Positions 32,040-43,928 of a DNA stretch of 64,000 nt are shown here, one piece after another. The stretch spans positions 620,001 through 684,000 of the forward strand of contig CAWJEJ010000004.1 of assembly GCA_963841855.1 (NCBI GenBank). The letters run 5' to 3'. The notes below the pieces were generated by a model. The model had not been told where the DNA came from and made no database searches. It worked only from the letters and a program-made list of their open reading frames with translations. Origin of the DNA: CAXBBB01 sp963841855. Its GTDB lineage: Bacteria; Bacteroidota; Rhodothermia; Rhodothermales; BA12. Position 1 is the stretch's first letter, and every line of letters begins with the position of its first letter. The position numbers and the translations under genes were made by a program.

Positions 32040-34139
32040 ATGTCACTTTCGCGATCCGCTACTTTTACTCCCTACATGCTACTCAGAGACCACGTCGTCC
32101 GTCATAGTCATCGTCTGTTCGTGGGGCGCGCCGAAGAGTGCGCTCTGTTTCGTGATGCGCTCGAACGAGACGTGTGGCCCTGGCACCTACTCCACGTTCA
32201 TGGGCCGGGCGGCATTGGCAAGACGGCGCTGCTCAACGAGTTTCGGTATTTCGCTCATGATGCGAAAGTCCCTGTTCTCGCGCTTGACGTGCGCGACATG
32301 GGAAGCACGCCCGAATCCTTTGCGCACGCTACCCACCCGGCACTGCACCGGGACCAGCCCAGTGAGCGCTTCGTCCTGACGATCGACGGTGTGGAAATCG
32401 GCTCCGAGCTCAGCGACTGGCTGCGCCGCTCCCTCCTACCCTCCATCGACGACCGGCTCCTCGTCGTTCTGTCTAGCCGGCGTAGACCCGCCGCGGATTG
32501 GATGGATGCCTCGGGCTGGAGCGCCGAGATGCGCATGATTCGGCTCGCCAACCTGTCGCCCGCGGAAAGCCAGGCGTTTCTCAAGGCGCGCGACGTACCC
32601 GATCCGTGCGGCGCCGACGCGCTTCGCTTGACGCACGGCCATCCCTTCGCTCTGGCATTGGTAGCCGATCACTGCTGCCGCCATCCCGGCCAGCGGTTTC
32701 ACTTCGACGCACAGCCCGACATCGTTCGCACATTGCTTCAGCGTTTCATTGAGGAGACGCCCAGCGGTCGGCATCGCAAGGCGTTGGAAGCCGCCGCGCT
32801 CACGCGGACGCTCACCCAGCCCCTGCTGGAGCATCTGCTCGGCGAGGAGGACGCGCTCATGCTCTTCGACTGGCTCCGCGCGCGAACGTTTATCGAAAGC
32901 GAGGCGACGGGACTGTTCCCGCACGAGTTGGCCCGGGAGGTATTGGCTGCTGATTTGCGCTGGCGCGACCCCGACTTCTATAGCATGCTCCACGCCCGCG
33001 CTCGCCGCTACTATGCCGATCGCCTGCTCAAAGCGCCCAGCGAGGAGGCACGCCACCGCACGCTCGCCGACTTCGCCTTTCTCTATAGAGACAATGCCCT
33101 CGTGCGCCCCATGCTCGATTTGCTGATGGATCAGTGGAGCGCGTCGGCGGCCTACACGGCAGACACGTTTCTGCCCAGCGACGCACCGGCTCTGCTGGAC
33201 ATGGTGCGTCGCCACCGAGGGAGCGAGTCCGAGCGCATCGCGCGCTACTGGTTCGACCGGCATCCCCAAGGTGTCGAGGTATACCGATCGGAGGATGGCA
33301 CGCCCGCAGGCTTCCTGCTGACGCTCGACCTCCACGAAGCGACCGAGGACGACCGCGCCGCAGATCCGGCGTGCGCTTCGGCTCTTCGGTATCTGTCCGA
33401 CTACTCATCGCTCAGGCGAGGTGAGAGCGCGCCGATGTTTCGGTTCTGGATGGACGGCGAGTCGTACCAGAACGTATCGGCCGTACAAAGCCTCGTCTTC
33501 GCGACCACGGTGCGCCGCTACCTGACCACTCCGCGTCTAGCCGTCACACTCCTAGCCTGCGCCGACGCGACGTTTTGGACGCCCGTCTTCTCCTTCGCCG
33601 ACCTTCGCCGCTTGCAGCACGCCGAAACGGAAATCGATGGGCAGGTTGATGCCGTTTTCGGACACGACTGGCGCGCGACGCCTCCGGCGGCATGGCTGGA
33701 AGCCTTGGTCGACCGCATGCCGCAAGCCGGGGTGAGCGCCCCGCCCGAACCAGTCGCCCCGACGGTCGTGCTGAACGAATCAGACTTTGCCGACGCTATA
33801 CGCGAGGTGCTCTACCAGTACGCGCGTCCCCACAAACTGCGCAGCAATCCGCTGTTGCACTCGCGCCTAGTCAACACGGTCGTTCCAACCGGGGCCGACG
33901 AAGATCTCCGCATCGAGTCGCTGTGCGCACTCGTCTTGGATGCCGCACGCGTGCTGAGCGAATCGCCACGAGAGGCGCCCTACTTCAACGCGATCCAGGC
34001 AGCGTGCCTCAAACCGGCTCCCACGCACGCACTCGCTGCCGAGCGCATCGGCGTGGCCTTCAGCACGTTCAGACGCCACCTGGGGCGCGGCATCGCCCAT
34101 GTGGCACGCGAGCTGTGGCTGCGCGAAACCGAAGCCTGA
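32040..34139 (+). CDS. STAND-type AAA ATPase, probable signalling regulator
   Basis: 699 residues. An AAA/STAND module has Walker A GPGGIGKT (55-62) and a Walker B strand RFVLTIDGVE, then the winged-helix-like region of such ATPases (about 230-340). A middle domain (about 420-570, VEVYRSEDGTPAGFLLTLDLHEA ... FRFWMDGESYQNVSAV) resembles a GNAT-like fold. The C-terminal segment HALAAERIGVAFSTFRRHLGRG looks like a DNA-binding helix-turn-helix. It has no signal peptide. It is divergent from the DUF4331 gene and could control it. The roles of the domains are inferred from motif appearance. Confidence 0.7.
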   Translation: MSLSRSATFTPYMLLRDHVVRHSHRLFVGRAEECALFRDALERDVWPWHLLHVHGPGGIGKTALLNEFRYFAHDAKVPVLALDVRDMGSTPESFAHATHPALHRDQPSERFVLTIDGVEIGSELSDWLRRSLLPSIDDRLLVVLSSRRRPAADWMDASGWSAEMRMIRLANLSPAESQAFLKARDVPDPCGADALRLTHGHPFALALVADHCCRHPGQRFHFDAQPDIVRTLLQRFIEETPSGRHRKALEAAALTRTLTQPLLEHLLGEEDALMLFDWLRARTFIESEATGLFPHELAREVLAADLRWRDPDFYSMLHARARRYYADRLLKAPSEEARHRTLADFAFLYRDNALVRPMLDLLMDQWSASAAYTADTFLPSDAPALLDMVRRHRGSESERIARYWFDRHPQGVEVYRSEDGTPAGFLLTLDLHEATEDDRAADPACASALRYLSDYSSLRRGESAPMFRFWMDGESYQNVSAVQSLVFATTVRRYLTTPRLAVTLLACADATFWTPVFSFADLRRLQHAETEIDGQVDAVFGHDWRATPPAAWLEALVDRMPQAGVSAPPEPVAPTVVLNESDFADAIREVLYQYARPHKLRSNPLLHSRLVNTVVPTGADEDLRIESLCALVLDAARVLSESPREAPYFNAIQAACLKPAPTHALAAERIGVAFSTFRRHLGRGIAHVARELWLRETEA

Positions 34140-34143
34140 TCCG

Positions 34144-34863
34144 GTGCGCGGCGCGTCGCCTCGAACCGCTCTGATCGCCGGAGCAACTGGACTCGTCGGC
34201 GGGCACCTGGCACGCCTGCTAATCGCCGATCCAGCCTACGCGCACGTGGTCACGCTGGGCCGCCGCAATCTGCCAGCGGACGATCCCAGGCACACTCACC
34301 ACATCGTCGACTTCGACGATTTGGAAGCTTCGCGCGATCTGCTTGCCTGCGACGACGCGTTCTGCGCGCTGGGCACGACGATCAAGTCCGCAGGTTCGAA
34401 AGAGGCATTCAGGCGCGTCGACCTGGAATACGTTCGCTCGTTCGCGAGGCAGGCGCGCTTGGCAGGAGCGCAGCGCTTCGCACTGGTGTCGAGCCATGGC
34501 GCTGACCCCAACTCGTTCGCGTTCTATACGCGCGTCAAAGGCGAAGCCGAGCGCGCCGTCGCTGACGAGCCGTTTCGTGCGGTCTGTATCGCGCGACCGT
34601 CGCTGCTTCTAGGCGATCGCGACGAAGACCGAATGGGCGAGCGGCTGGCCCAGCGGATACTCGGCGCGCTCTCGCCCGTCCTGCGCGGGCCGCTCGCCAA
34701 CCTGCGCCCGATCCACGCCGGCGCTGCCGCCCGCGCGCTGGTCGCCACCGTGCAGAACGGACCGGACGGCGTGCGCGTCTACGAACCTCGCCATCTGCAC
34801 CGCCTGAGCGACGACTCGCTCTCCGCCGACGCGCTGCTGGGCCGCGACTACTTCTCACGCTAG
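34144..34863 (+). CDS. NAD(P)-binding atypical SDR (HTATIP2/YwnB-like)
   Basis: About 239 residues. Rossmann motif AGATGLVGGHL near the N-terminus, CALGTTIKSAGS, VSSHGADPNS and YTRVKGEAE, which supplies the Tyr-x-x-x-Lys pair. These are typical of oxidoreductases related to HTATIP2 (TIP30). The GTG at 34144, 4 nt after the ATPase stop, is preferred to the ATG at 34099, which lies inside the ATPase gene. Substrate unknown. Confidence 0.8.
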   Translation: MRGASPRTALIAGATGLVGGHLARLLIADPAYAHVVTLGRRNLPADDPRHTHHIVDFDDLEASRDLLACDDAFCALGTTIKSAGSKEAFRRVDLEYVRSFARQARLAGAQRFALVSSHGADPNSFAFYTRVKGEAERAVADEPFRAVCIARPSLLLGDRDEDRMGERLAQRILGALSPVLRGPLANLRPIHAGAAARALVATVQNGPDGVRVYEPRHLHRLSDDSLSADALLGRDYFSR

Positions 34864-34874
34864 ACTCCCTCTGC

Positions 34875-35057
34875 ATGCGCTCCGCTTTCACCGATTTCGT
34901 CCCGATGTTCGTCGTCACGGCGGCGCTCTGCTATTTCCTGTTGGATTTCCCGCTCTATCTCTCCCTGAGTGGCGCGGTTGCGGGAAGCATCGCAGTCGCG
35001 CTGGCACTTCCGATGATCCGCCGACGCCTGGGACCGCCGACCGAGCGCGACCGGTGA
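34875..35057 (+). CDS. Very small membrane protein
   Basis: 60 residues with two hydrophobic helices (about 8-24 and 27-46) and a basic C-terminus (PMIRRRLGPPTERDR). No family named. Its stop overlaps the GTG start of the following gene, so the pair is co-translated. Confidence 0.6.
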   Translation: MRSAFTDFVPMFVVTAALCYFLLDFPLYLSLSGAVAGSIAVALALPMIRRRLGPPTERDR

Positions 35058-35743
35058 CCGATTCGCTCGCCGTCGTCAAGTTGTTCTACGAGGAGCCGTT
35101 CTCGATGGAATTCGTCGTGCCCGATCTGGACCCGGACGCCCGCCCACGCGCCAACCCTGACTCGTTCTCGCTGAGCGGACTTGAGGCGCTGCTCGGTCCT
35201 CCGCGTGCCTTTCGCGCCTATCTCGCTGGGACGCAGATGCGCGACGGGCAGAGCACCAGAGTCGGCCTGACTTCGCTGGACGACGTATCGGTGTGGGCCG
35301 ACGCGCTCGCTCGCTCGCTCGGGTCGACGGGATGGCACGGACTGATCGACGGCAAAACGAGTGAACTGTCGCCGACCGACTTCACGCGGCGCCTGGCGGC
35401 TGCCGATGCCGACGGATTCGCGCAGCACACTCCACCACCTGTGCGCGCTTTGCTCGGAGCCGCTACGCATCCCGACCGCCGCCGCGCTCTACCTGCGATC
35501 CTGGCGCTGCTCGACGCGGGCGCGACGCTCGTCCTACCCGAGCCTTCGCACGACGGACGTGACCTGACGATCTTCTCGTCCTCGCCGATCCGAGCGCGCA
35601 TCGAGGCGTCTTGGCGCAGCGATCCGCGCCCGAACGTTCGGCGATTCAGCGCGGCGTATCAAAAGATGCGGTCCGAGCACAAGTTCTACTTCGAGGCGTG
35701 GGCGCTGGACGAACTGCATTCCTCGGTAACCGAAATTACCTGA
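35054..35743 (+). CDS. Hypothetical protein
   Basis: 229 residues, soluble, no signal peptide. The N-terminus FYEEPFSMEFVVPDLDPDARPRANPDSFSLSGLEALL and the C-terminus FSAAYQKMRSEHKFYFEAWALDELHS are the distinctive parts. No family recognised. The start GTG overlaps the preceding stop (GTGA); the gene ends 4 nt before ribD. Position suggests co-transcription, not function. Confidence 0.65.
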   Translation: MTDSLAVVKLFYEEPFSMEFVVPDLDPDARPRANPDSFSLSGLEALLGPPRAFRAYLAGTQMRDGQSTRVGLTSLDDVSVWADALARSLGSTGWHGLIDGKTSELSPTDFTRRLAAADADGFAQHTPPPVRALLGAATHPDRRRALPAILALLDAGATLVLPEPSHDGRDLTIFSSSPIRARIEASWRSDPRPNVRRFSAAYQKMRSEHKFYFEAWALDELHSSVTEIT

Positions 35744-35747
35744 CGCT

Positions 35748-36914
35748 ATGCCGCTACTCAGCACGCAATCCGTTGACGATCTGGCGTGGATGCAGCGCGC
35801 TCGGGCGCTAGCGCTGCGCGGCGCCGGTCACGTCAGCCCCAATCCCCTGGTAGGCTGCGTCGTCGTTTCCCCGTCGGGCACTATGCTCGGTGAGGGCTGG
35901 CACGAACGCTACGGCGAGCCGCACGCCGAGCCCAACGCTATCGCGGACGCCCGCAGACGCGGCGCAACCAGCGACGACCTGCACGCGTCGACGGTCTACG
36001 TCACGCTCGAACCGTGCGCGCACCAAGGCAAGACGCCACCGTGCGCAGACCTGCTGATTCGGACCGGAGTCCGGCGCGTCGTAATCGGCACGCGCGATCC
36101 GTTTGCAGCCGTCGATGGCAAAGGAATCGAGAGGCTGCGCGCCGCGGGCATCGACGTGACGGTGGGCATTGACGCGGTCAACTGCTGGCGGATGAACGAG
36201 GCGTTCGCGCATCACATCCGCACCGGACGGCCACTCGTGACTCTGAAAATCGCCCAGACGCTCGACGGCTTCTCGGCTACCCGGAGCGGCGACAGCAAAT
36301 GGGTCACGTCTGAGGAATCGCGCCGCCACGTTCACCGCCTGCGTGCCACGACCGACGCCGTACTGGTGGGCAGCGGCACGGCGAGGGCGGACGATCCGCG
36401 CCTGACCGTCCGCCTGACGACTGGCCCGCAGCCGCTGCGCATCGTCCTCGACCGCGCAGGCGAGTTGCCGCCTGACCTCCACCTGTTTTCGGACGAATAC
36501 GCTGCCTCGACGGTCGCCGTCGTCGCTCCGAACGCGGACCCGGCCTACGCCAGCGCGCTCCAATCGGCGGGCGGCCGCCTGCTCCCCATCCTCGCCGATG
36601 GCGCCCACCTGGACCTGCGCGCGCTTCTCGGCGCGTTGGGACGCGGAGATATCGGCACGCCGATCCAATCGCTGCTCGTCGAAGCCGGACCGCGCCTCGC
36701 CTCGGCCATGCTGGACCTGAATCTCGCGGATCGTCTGCTCGCCTTCGTCGCCCCGGTATGGCTCGGCGATGGCCAGCGCTCCTTCTCGGGTGACGCTCCA
36801 GACCGCATGGCCGAGGCCACTCGCTGGCCCGAAACCGAGTGGAGCATCATCGGCGGTGACGCGCTGCTGACCGCCTACCGCCATGCGGCGCCCGAATGGA
36901 TCACGAGCGGCTGA
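35748..36914 (+). CDS. ribD: Bifunctional riboflavin deaminase/reductase RibD
   Basis: 388 residues, two domains. The N-terminal deaminase (1-150) has zinc-binding HAE (59-61), Cys90 and Cys99 in LEPCAHQGKTPPCAD and NPLVGCVVV. The C-terminal reductase (about 155-385) has TLKIAQTLDGFSATRSGDSKWVT, ATTDAVLVGSGTARADDPRLTVR and the VEAGPRLASAML motif. It performs the second and third steps of riboflavin synthesis. No FMN riboswitch is visible upstream, and no other rib genes are nearby. Confidence 0.95.
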   Translation: MPLLSTQSVDDLAWMQRARALALRGAGHVSPNPLVGCVVVSPSGTMLGEGWHERYGEPHAEPNAIADARRRGATSDDLHASTVYVTLEPCAHQGKTPPCADLLIRTGVRRVVIGTRDPFAAVDGKGIERLRAAGIDVTVGIDAVNCWRMNEAFAHHIRTGRPLVTLKIAQTLDGFSATRSGDSKWVTSEESRRHVHRLRATTDAVLVGSGTARADDPRLTVRLTTGPQPLRIVLDRAGELPPDLHLFSDEYAASTVAVVAPNADPAYASALQSAGGRLLPILADGAHLDLRALLGALGRGDIGTPIQSLLVEAGPRLASAMLDLNLADRLLAFVAPVWLGDGQRSFSGDAPDRMAEATRWPETEWSIIGGDALLTAYRHAAPEWITSG

Positions 36915-37057
36915 CGAATCCGGCGCGCAGGTCCCCGTTAGCCCTCCAACTAGCGCTCCGCTCGTCGTGCCCGAGACGCTCACCTCCCTCGAAACGGAAT
37001 CATGGTTTCCATCGCGGACCTGTTCGAGTAGACCGTGCCAGGTTAGAGGCGAAGCGG

Positions 37058-37064
37058 TATTTTG
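37058..37064 (+). promoter_or_regulatory. Candidate -7 element for the S9 peptidase gene
   Basis: TATTTTG, 22 nt before the ATG at 37087, in a 172-bp gap; the same heptamer precedes the ATPase gene at 32040. Confidence 0.35.
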
Positions 37065-37086
37065 AGACTCGTCTTCTACCCGACTG

Positions 37087-39498
<2,412 letters not shown>

Positions 39499-39543
39499 AC
39501 GAAGGGCACGGTTCTGTCCGTTGACGGAGGCGAGCGCGTGCCG

Positions 39544-39550
39544 TAGCTTG
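39544..39550 (+). promoter_or_regulatory. Candidate -7 element for the polysaccharide locus
   Basis: TAGCTTG, 77 nt before the GTG start of the SLBB export gene and 46 nt after the S9 peptidase stop. It is a candidate promoter for the whole downstream operon. Confidence 0.35.
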
Positions 39551-39627
39551 CCGGTCTCGACTGCCCAACCGAACGCCGCCTATACGCCGCAACGCTACCG
39601 TTTTCTGATCCTACTCAGCGTTCCGAC

Positions 39628-41325
39628 GTGCTTTCTACCCCCTCCCGCCTCGTTAGAGCCGGACTTCTGATCGTTCTGGCTTGCGGCCTTCTGGCGCATT
39701 CGGCGTCCGCTCAAAGCACCGAGGATGCTCTGGCGACGCTGCTTTCGGCGCGCTCGTCGGCCCAGGGCGGCGTCCCGTCGGAGTTCGCCCAAGAAGGATC
39801 CGTCGACGCGGACCGCTATCTCGTTGGTCCTGGCGACGTATTCTCGCTGTCGATCGGCGGCGCAGCACCGACTCAGGTGCAGGTACCCGTCACATCGGAC
39901 GGAATGCTGATGCTGCCCGATGTGGGTGGATTGGAAGTCGACGGCTTGACGCTGCGCGTGGCACGCGACCGCATCCTGCGTTCGATCCAGCCGCTCTACC
40001 GCAACGTGCCCGTCGCTGTTGCTCTGGCCCAGCCGCGCCGGTTCGTGATCCACGTCGGTGGCGCTGTCGACGATCCGGGGCGCAAGACCGTCGGCCCCCT
40101 TTCGCGGTTGAGCGACGCCGTCGCCGCGCTGCGTCCAACGCGCACTAACACGACGACGACACTCGCCGACGGGACGACGGTGAACGAGCAGAGCGAGACG
40201 CCCTCGGCGACCATCGCCCCCGGCTTCGCCCGCCACCTGCGCGCCGTCGAGATCCGACGCGATGGCGAGCCGTCGCAGACGTTCGACCTGATGCGCTACC
40301 GCCGCACCGGAGATCCCGACCTGAACCCCTACCTCCGCGACGGCGATCGCGTCTACGTGCCGGCCTACCACACCACGCGCGACGTAGTGTTCGTGAGCGG
40401 CGCCGTCCCGTTCCCCGGCGCCTACCCCATCCGGGCCGACGATACTGCCGCCGACCTGGTCGCCGTGGCGGGCGGATCGACCGAAGGCAACCGCATCAGG
40501 ATCGCCGGGCAGCCCGCTGGTACTTCGTCGGAAGCGGCACGCGTCGAAGCAGGCGCTACGATTTTCGTCGAGGCGGATCGCCAACTCGGCATCGTCGTCG
40601 TCGATGGCGAAGTGGCCTACCCCGGCAGCTACCGCATCGTCCCCGGCGTGACGACGGCGCGCGCGCTCCTCGAACAGGTGGGCGGTCTCCTCCCAACGGC
40701 CTTGGGACGCGGATCGTACATCCAGCGCAACGGAGCGCAGGGCACCAACCGCTACGACACGCCGACCCAGCGCGCCGTCGCCGCGCCGGGCGACCTTCCG
40801 TTCGTGACCCGCGCCTCGCTCGCCGACCAAATCGCTACGCCCAGCCTGGGCGTTCCCGCCGTGACGTGGCTAGGCGGGGCGGGCGACGACATCCCGCTCT
40901 TCGACGGCGACCGCCTGTTCGTCCCGCGCGACGAGGGCACCGTTTTGGTCACCGGCGGCGTCGCCCGGCCCGGCTATCTCCCCGTTCAAGCGGGCGCCGG
41001 AGCAAGCAGCTACCTCGCGTCGGCAGGCGGACTGCGCCGCAACGTCCGCGACGTGTACGTGCTCCGCGCAGGCACCCAGGAACTCGTCGACGCAGCCGAC
41101 GCAGGCGCCCTACAGTCCGGCGACCTGATCCTCGTCACCACCGATGACCCCGCCACCCAGCCCGACCTGTACGGCCTCTCGCTCCAGCAGCGCACGCTCG
41201 AACTCCAGGTCGAACGCGACCGCCGGGAATCTCGCTTTCGCACCATCTCGACGACGACCGCCATCGTCGGCACCGTGGCGTCGCTGGTAACGACGTACCT
41301 ACTCATCACGCGCGACAGCAACTGA
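39628..41325 (+). CDS. Polysaccharide export protein with SLBB domains (Wza-like)
   Basis: 565 residues; starts with GTG. Signal peptide (1-28). The Poly_export domain opens YLVGPGDVFSLSIGG, followed by several SLBB segments (for example VFVSGAVPFPGAYPIRADDTAADLVAVAGG, VVDGEVAYPGSYRIVPGVTTARALLEQVGG and VLVTGGVARPGYLPVQAGAGASSYLASAGG). A C-terminal transmembrane helix (about 540-560) ends the protein, as in Wza-type outer-membrane channels. First gene of the capsule/EPS operon; only 1 nt separates it from the Wzz gene. Confidence 0.88.
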   Translation: MLSTPSRLVRAGLLIVLACGLLAHSASAQSTEDALATLLSARSSAQGGVPSEFAQEGSVDADRYLVGPGDVFSLSIGGAAPTQVQVPVTSDGMLMLPDVGGLEVDGLTLRVARDRILRSIQPLYRNVPVAVALAQPRRFVIHVGGAVDDPGRKTVGPLSRLSDAVAALRPTRTNTTTTLADGTTVNEQSETPSATIAPGFARHLRAVEIRRDGEPSQTFDLMRYRRTGDPDLNPYLRDGDRVYVPAYHTTRDVVFVSGAVPFPGAYPIRADDTAADLVAVAGGSTEGNRIRIAGQPAGTSSEAARVEAGATIFVEADRQLGIVVVDGEVAYPGSYRIVPGVTTARALLEQVGGLLPTALGRGSYIQRNGAQGTNRYDTPTQRAVAAPGDLPFVTRASLADQIATPSLGVPAVTWLGGAGDDIPLFDGDRLFVPRDEGTVLVTGGVARPGYLPVQAGAGASSYLASAGGLRRNVRDVYVLRAGTQELVDAADAGALQSGDLILVTTDDPATQPDLYGLSLQQRTLELQVERDRRESRFRTISTTTAIVGTVASLVTTYLLITRDSN

Positions 41326-41326
41326 G

Positions 41327-42523
41327 ATGAAGCCTTTCTCACCTGGTTCTACGGAAGACATCACCGCCCCCCCGACCCGTCCGCCAGACATTGCTGATCT
41401 CGGCTGGGTTGCCATGCGCAGTCTATGGAGTAACCGGGGCTTGCTCCTGGCATGCACAACGATTTTAGGTGCCGTCTCGCTGCTCGTCGCATTGCTGCTG
41501 ACCCCGATGTTTCGTGCCGAGGCACGAGTACTGCTGCCTGATGGTTCAGGAAATCCCATTACGGCTCTTCTCGGTCGCTCGTCGAGTGCAGCAGCTGCTT
41601 TGCTAGGCGGCGCAGAGGGCGACTATACCCGTTACCTTGCGATCTTGACGAGCGATCGTGTCATCGACCGCACGATTGAGCAGTTCGATCTCACTCGTGC
41701 GTACGAACTCGAAGACAACCGTTACCCCCGCGAGGCTACCCGCAACGAGCTACGGGGACGCACCGAGCTTACCGTCGATGCCGAGTACGAATTTCTATCG
41801 ATAGCCTACCTGGACGAGAGTCCAGAGCGAGCTTCGGACGTGACCAACTTTATGGTTGCCGAACTGAACCGTCTGCATAACGAACTAGCAGCACAGGGCG
41901 CCTCGCTATTTCGACAATACGTCGAACATCGCCACTCCGAAGTGCTTGCCGACTTGGACTCACTTCGATCTGAGATGCAGTTGTTTCAAGAGCGCTACGG
42001 CGTACTTGAGATATCGGCTAGCGCGTCGGCTTTCTTGGATGCCCTCAGTACACAGCGAGCGGCTCAGGCCGAACTCGAAGTGCAGAGGGCGGCGCTTCGC
42101 GAGCGGTACGCTGACAGTAATCAGGAACAGGTGCGCATCGTTGATGCTTCGCTGGCCGAAGCGAAACGGCAAGTCCGTATTCTAACTGAAGGACGTGATC
42201 CGATTCTGCCGGTTGCGCTGAGTGAGTTGCCAGAAGCCGCTAGCACCTACGGCCGACTGCTTCAAGAGCTAACGATTCAAGGCGTCATCCTTGAAACGAT
42301 TCAGCCGCTCTACGAACAAGCGCGATTCGAGGAAGAGCGTAGCCGAAGCGCAGTTCAGGTACTCGACCAAGCATCGCCTCCGGCTCGCAAAGCAGAACCC
42401 AAACGCGCGCTTTTCGCACTTTCCGGTGCTTTTTCTGGCCTTCTTATCGGAATTCTGGTTGTGATCGCTTCGGCATGGTATAGGGCAAACCGCGTCAGGC
42501 TTACCTCCACGTTCTCGAGGTGA
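41327..42523 (+). CDS. Wzz/GNVR-type chain-length regulator
   Basis: 398 residues. Two transmembrane helices (about 35-60 and 365-385) flank a periplasmic coiled coil (SEVLADLDSLRSEMQLFQERYGV ... LAEAKRQVRILTEG) and the Pro/Gly-rich segment VLDQASPPARKAEPKRALFALSG before the second helix, the hallmark of the family. It sets polymer length together with the Wzy polymerase. No tyrosine-kinase domain is fused. Codon usage becomes more AT-rich from here on. Confidence 0.85.
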   Translation: MKPFSPGSTEDITAPPTRPPDIADLGWVAMRSLWSNRGLLLACTTILGAVSLLVALLLTPMFRAEARVLLPDGSGNPITALLGRSSSAAAALLGGAEGDYTRYLAILTSDRVIDRTIEQFDLTRAYELEDNRYPREATRNELRGRTELTVDAEYEFLSIAYLDESPERASDVTNFMVAELNRLHNELAAQGASLFRQYVEHRHSEVLADLDSLRSEMQLFQERYGVLEISASASAFLDALSTQRAAQAELEVQRAALRERYADSNQEQVRIVDASLAEAKRQVRILTEGRDPILPVALSELPEAASTYGRLLQELTIQGVILETIQPLYEQARFEEERSRSAVQVLDQASPPARKAEPKRALFALSGAFSGLLIGILVVIASAWYRANRVRLTSTFSR

Positions 42524-42524
42524 T

Positions 42525-43928
42525 GTGGACGCACTGAGTCTGCTTTCTCCTTTCGAGCGCTGGATGGCGCTCGCTCTGACCGTGCTGCTTTCGGCATTAG
42601 TCGTGCTGCTCCTCGCTGTGGACGCAGGCTTTCTAGTCCCGATTGCGCTCTTTGGTGTTCTCATCTTTTTAGGGATCGTAGTATGGGCGCACACTCGTGA
42701 ACGGATATTCGTCGTTTCGATGCTCGTTTTCGTCTTGCAGGCCCACTTTACACCAGCAATCACGCCCGCCGAGTTGGTTTTCGCGCTGGTCATTGCTGCG
42801 CATTATGCCTTCTACGCTTTGCGGGCTGCGTATACACCTCGTATCGAAGGCTCTCCGGACGGCTTCGATGTCGCTATAGCCGGACTACTGATCGGTGTAG
42901 CTGCCGCGGCAGCTTATGGGCTGGTGCGTGGCAACGAACCATTCGACGTTCTACGCGACGTAATGATGTTTTCCATGCTCATTATGTTCTATCCCGCTCG
43001 CGCACTAGCATCTATGGGACGCAGAGGCCAACTGATCATATTGGGTACTGTGCTCTTCGTTGGTCTGTTCGCATTCACTAGAAACCTTATTTTTCTATAC
43101 TCCAAAATTGTATCTGCAGAACACGCTTGGGAAATTGCGAGGAGCAGAGTCGCTGTAAATGAGATCTTGTTGTTCTTGGGGGCTATAGCTAGTTTGTGCT
43201 TTGTCTCAATCACACAATCAAATAGAGGTAAGACCGCCTCTTTTATAGCGTTCACACTCTGCTCTATCGGAGTGATCTTGACTCAGTATAGGATGTATTA
43301 CGTCGCACTCGGCGTAGCGGCTGTCCTGACGGTAGCGCTGAGCCCGAGAGGGAGTCGCAAGTCCCTTGCTCTTCTGCTCATAGGTGGAGTAGTCGGCTTA
43401 ATTGCTGCAGTTCTGGCTGTCGTAGGTCCAGTCGTTACTACTCTGCTAATCGGTCTACTTGATCGCTTCGTGACCCTATCAGCTGGGAGCGTCGTGCAAG
43501 ACGTTTCTCTGCTGACTCGTATGTACGAAGCTGACGCAGCACTCTCGTTGATTTACCGACAGCCAATTGTAGGGTATGGCTTGGGCAATACGTTCGGTTA
43601 TTTTGATGTCATTGAACATTATACTTGGGTTAAATCTTTCGCACACAATTCGTATCTCTCTCTCGCACTGAAACTTGGCTCTTTTTGGACCATCGCTTTC
43701 GTTTGCGTCTGGGTAACTGCGATCTTTCGTTCCGCCCGTAGCGTCTGGGACAAAAAAATCGACAGCGCGTCTCGAATGGTATCCGTGTTTTGTTTTGTTT
43801 GTCTACTAGTCCTGACAGGTTCGAGCCTTACTACCTCTACGTTCACCACTCCCGACACCATCGTGATGTTTGGGCTATTGTTTGGTTTGTCTTTAGGCAT
43901 TCACGATACACTCGGCCACCATGCGTGA
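42525..43928 (+). CDS. O-antigen/EPS polymerase (Wzy / O-antigen ligase-like)
   Basis: 467 residues with about 10-12 transmembrane helices. The large periplasmic loop near residues 320-380 contains SLLTRMYEADAALSLIYRQPIVGYGLGNTFG and HNSYLSLALKLG, the pattern of Wzy_C/WaaL-like proteins. It polymerises or ligates repeat units. The start is GTG at 42525 (the ATG at 42523 runs into a stop after four codons). Noticeably AT-rich, with codons rare in neighbouring genes. Its end overlaps the next gene by 8 nt. Confidence 0.82.
   Translation: MDALSLLSPFERWMALALTVLLSALVVLLLAVDAGFLVPIALFGVLIFLGIVVWAHTRERIFVVSMLVFVLQAHFTPAITPAELVFALVIAAHYAFYALRAAYTPRIEGSPDGFDVAIAGLLIGVAAAAAYGLVRGNEPFDVLRDVMMFSMLIMFYPARALASMGRRGQLIILGTVLFVGLFAFTRNLIFLYSKIVSAEHAWEIARSRVAVNEILLFLGAIASLCFVSITQSNRGKTASFIAFTLCSIGVILTQYRMYYVALGVAAVLTVALSPRGSRKSLALLLIGGVVGLIAAVLAVVGPVVTTLLIGLLDRFVTLSAGSVVQDVSLLTRMYEADAALSLIYRQPIVGYGLGNTFGYFDVIEHYTWVKSFAHNSYLSLALKLGSFWTIAFVCVWVTAIFRSARSVWDKKIDSASRMVSVFCFVCLLVLTGSSLTTSTFTTPDTIVMFGLLFGLSLGIHDTLGHHA

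Noticed and set aside
35744..35748. FMN riboswitch for ribD
   Set aside because: ribD starts 4 nt after the preceding gene and no RFN-element blocks are present in that gene's end.
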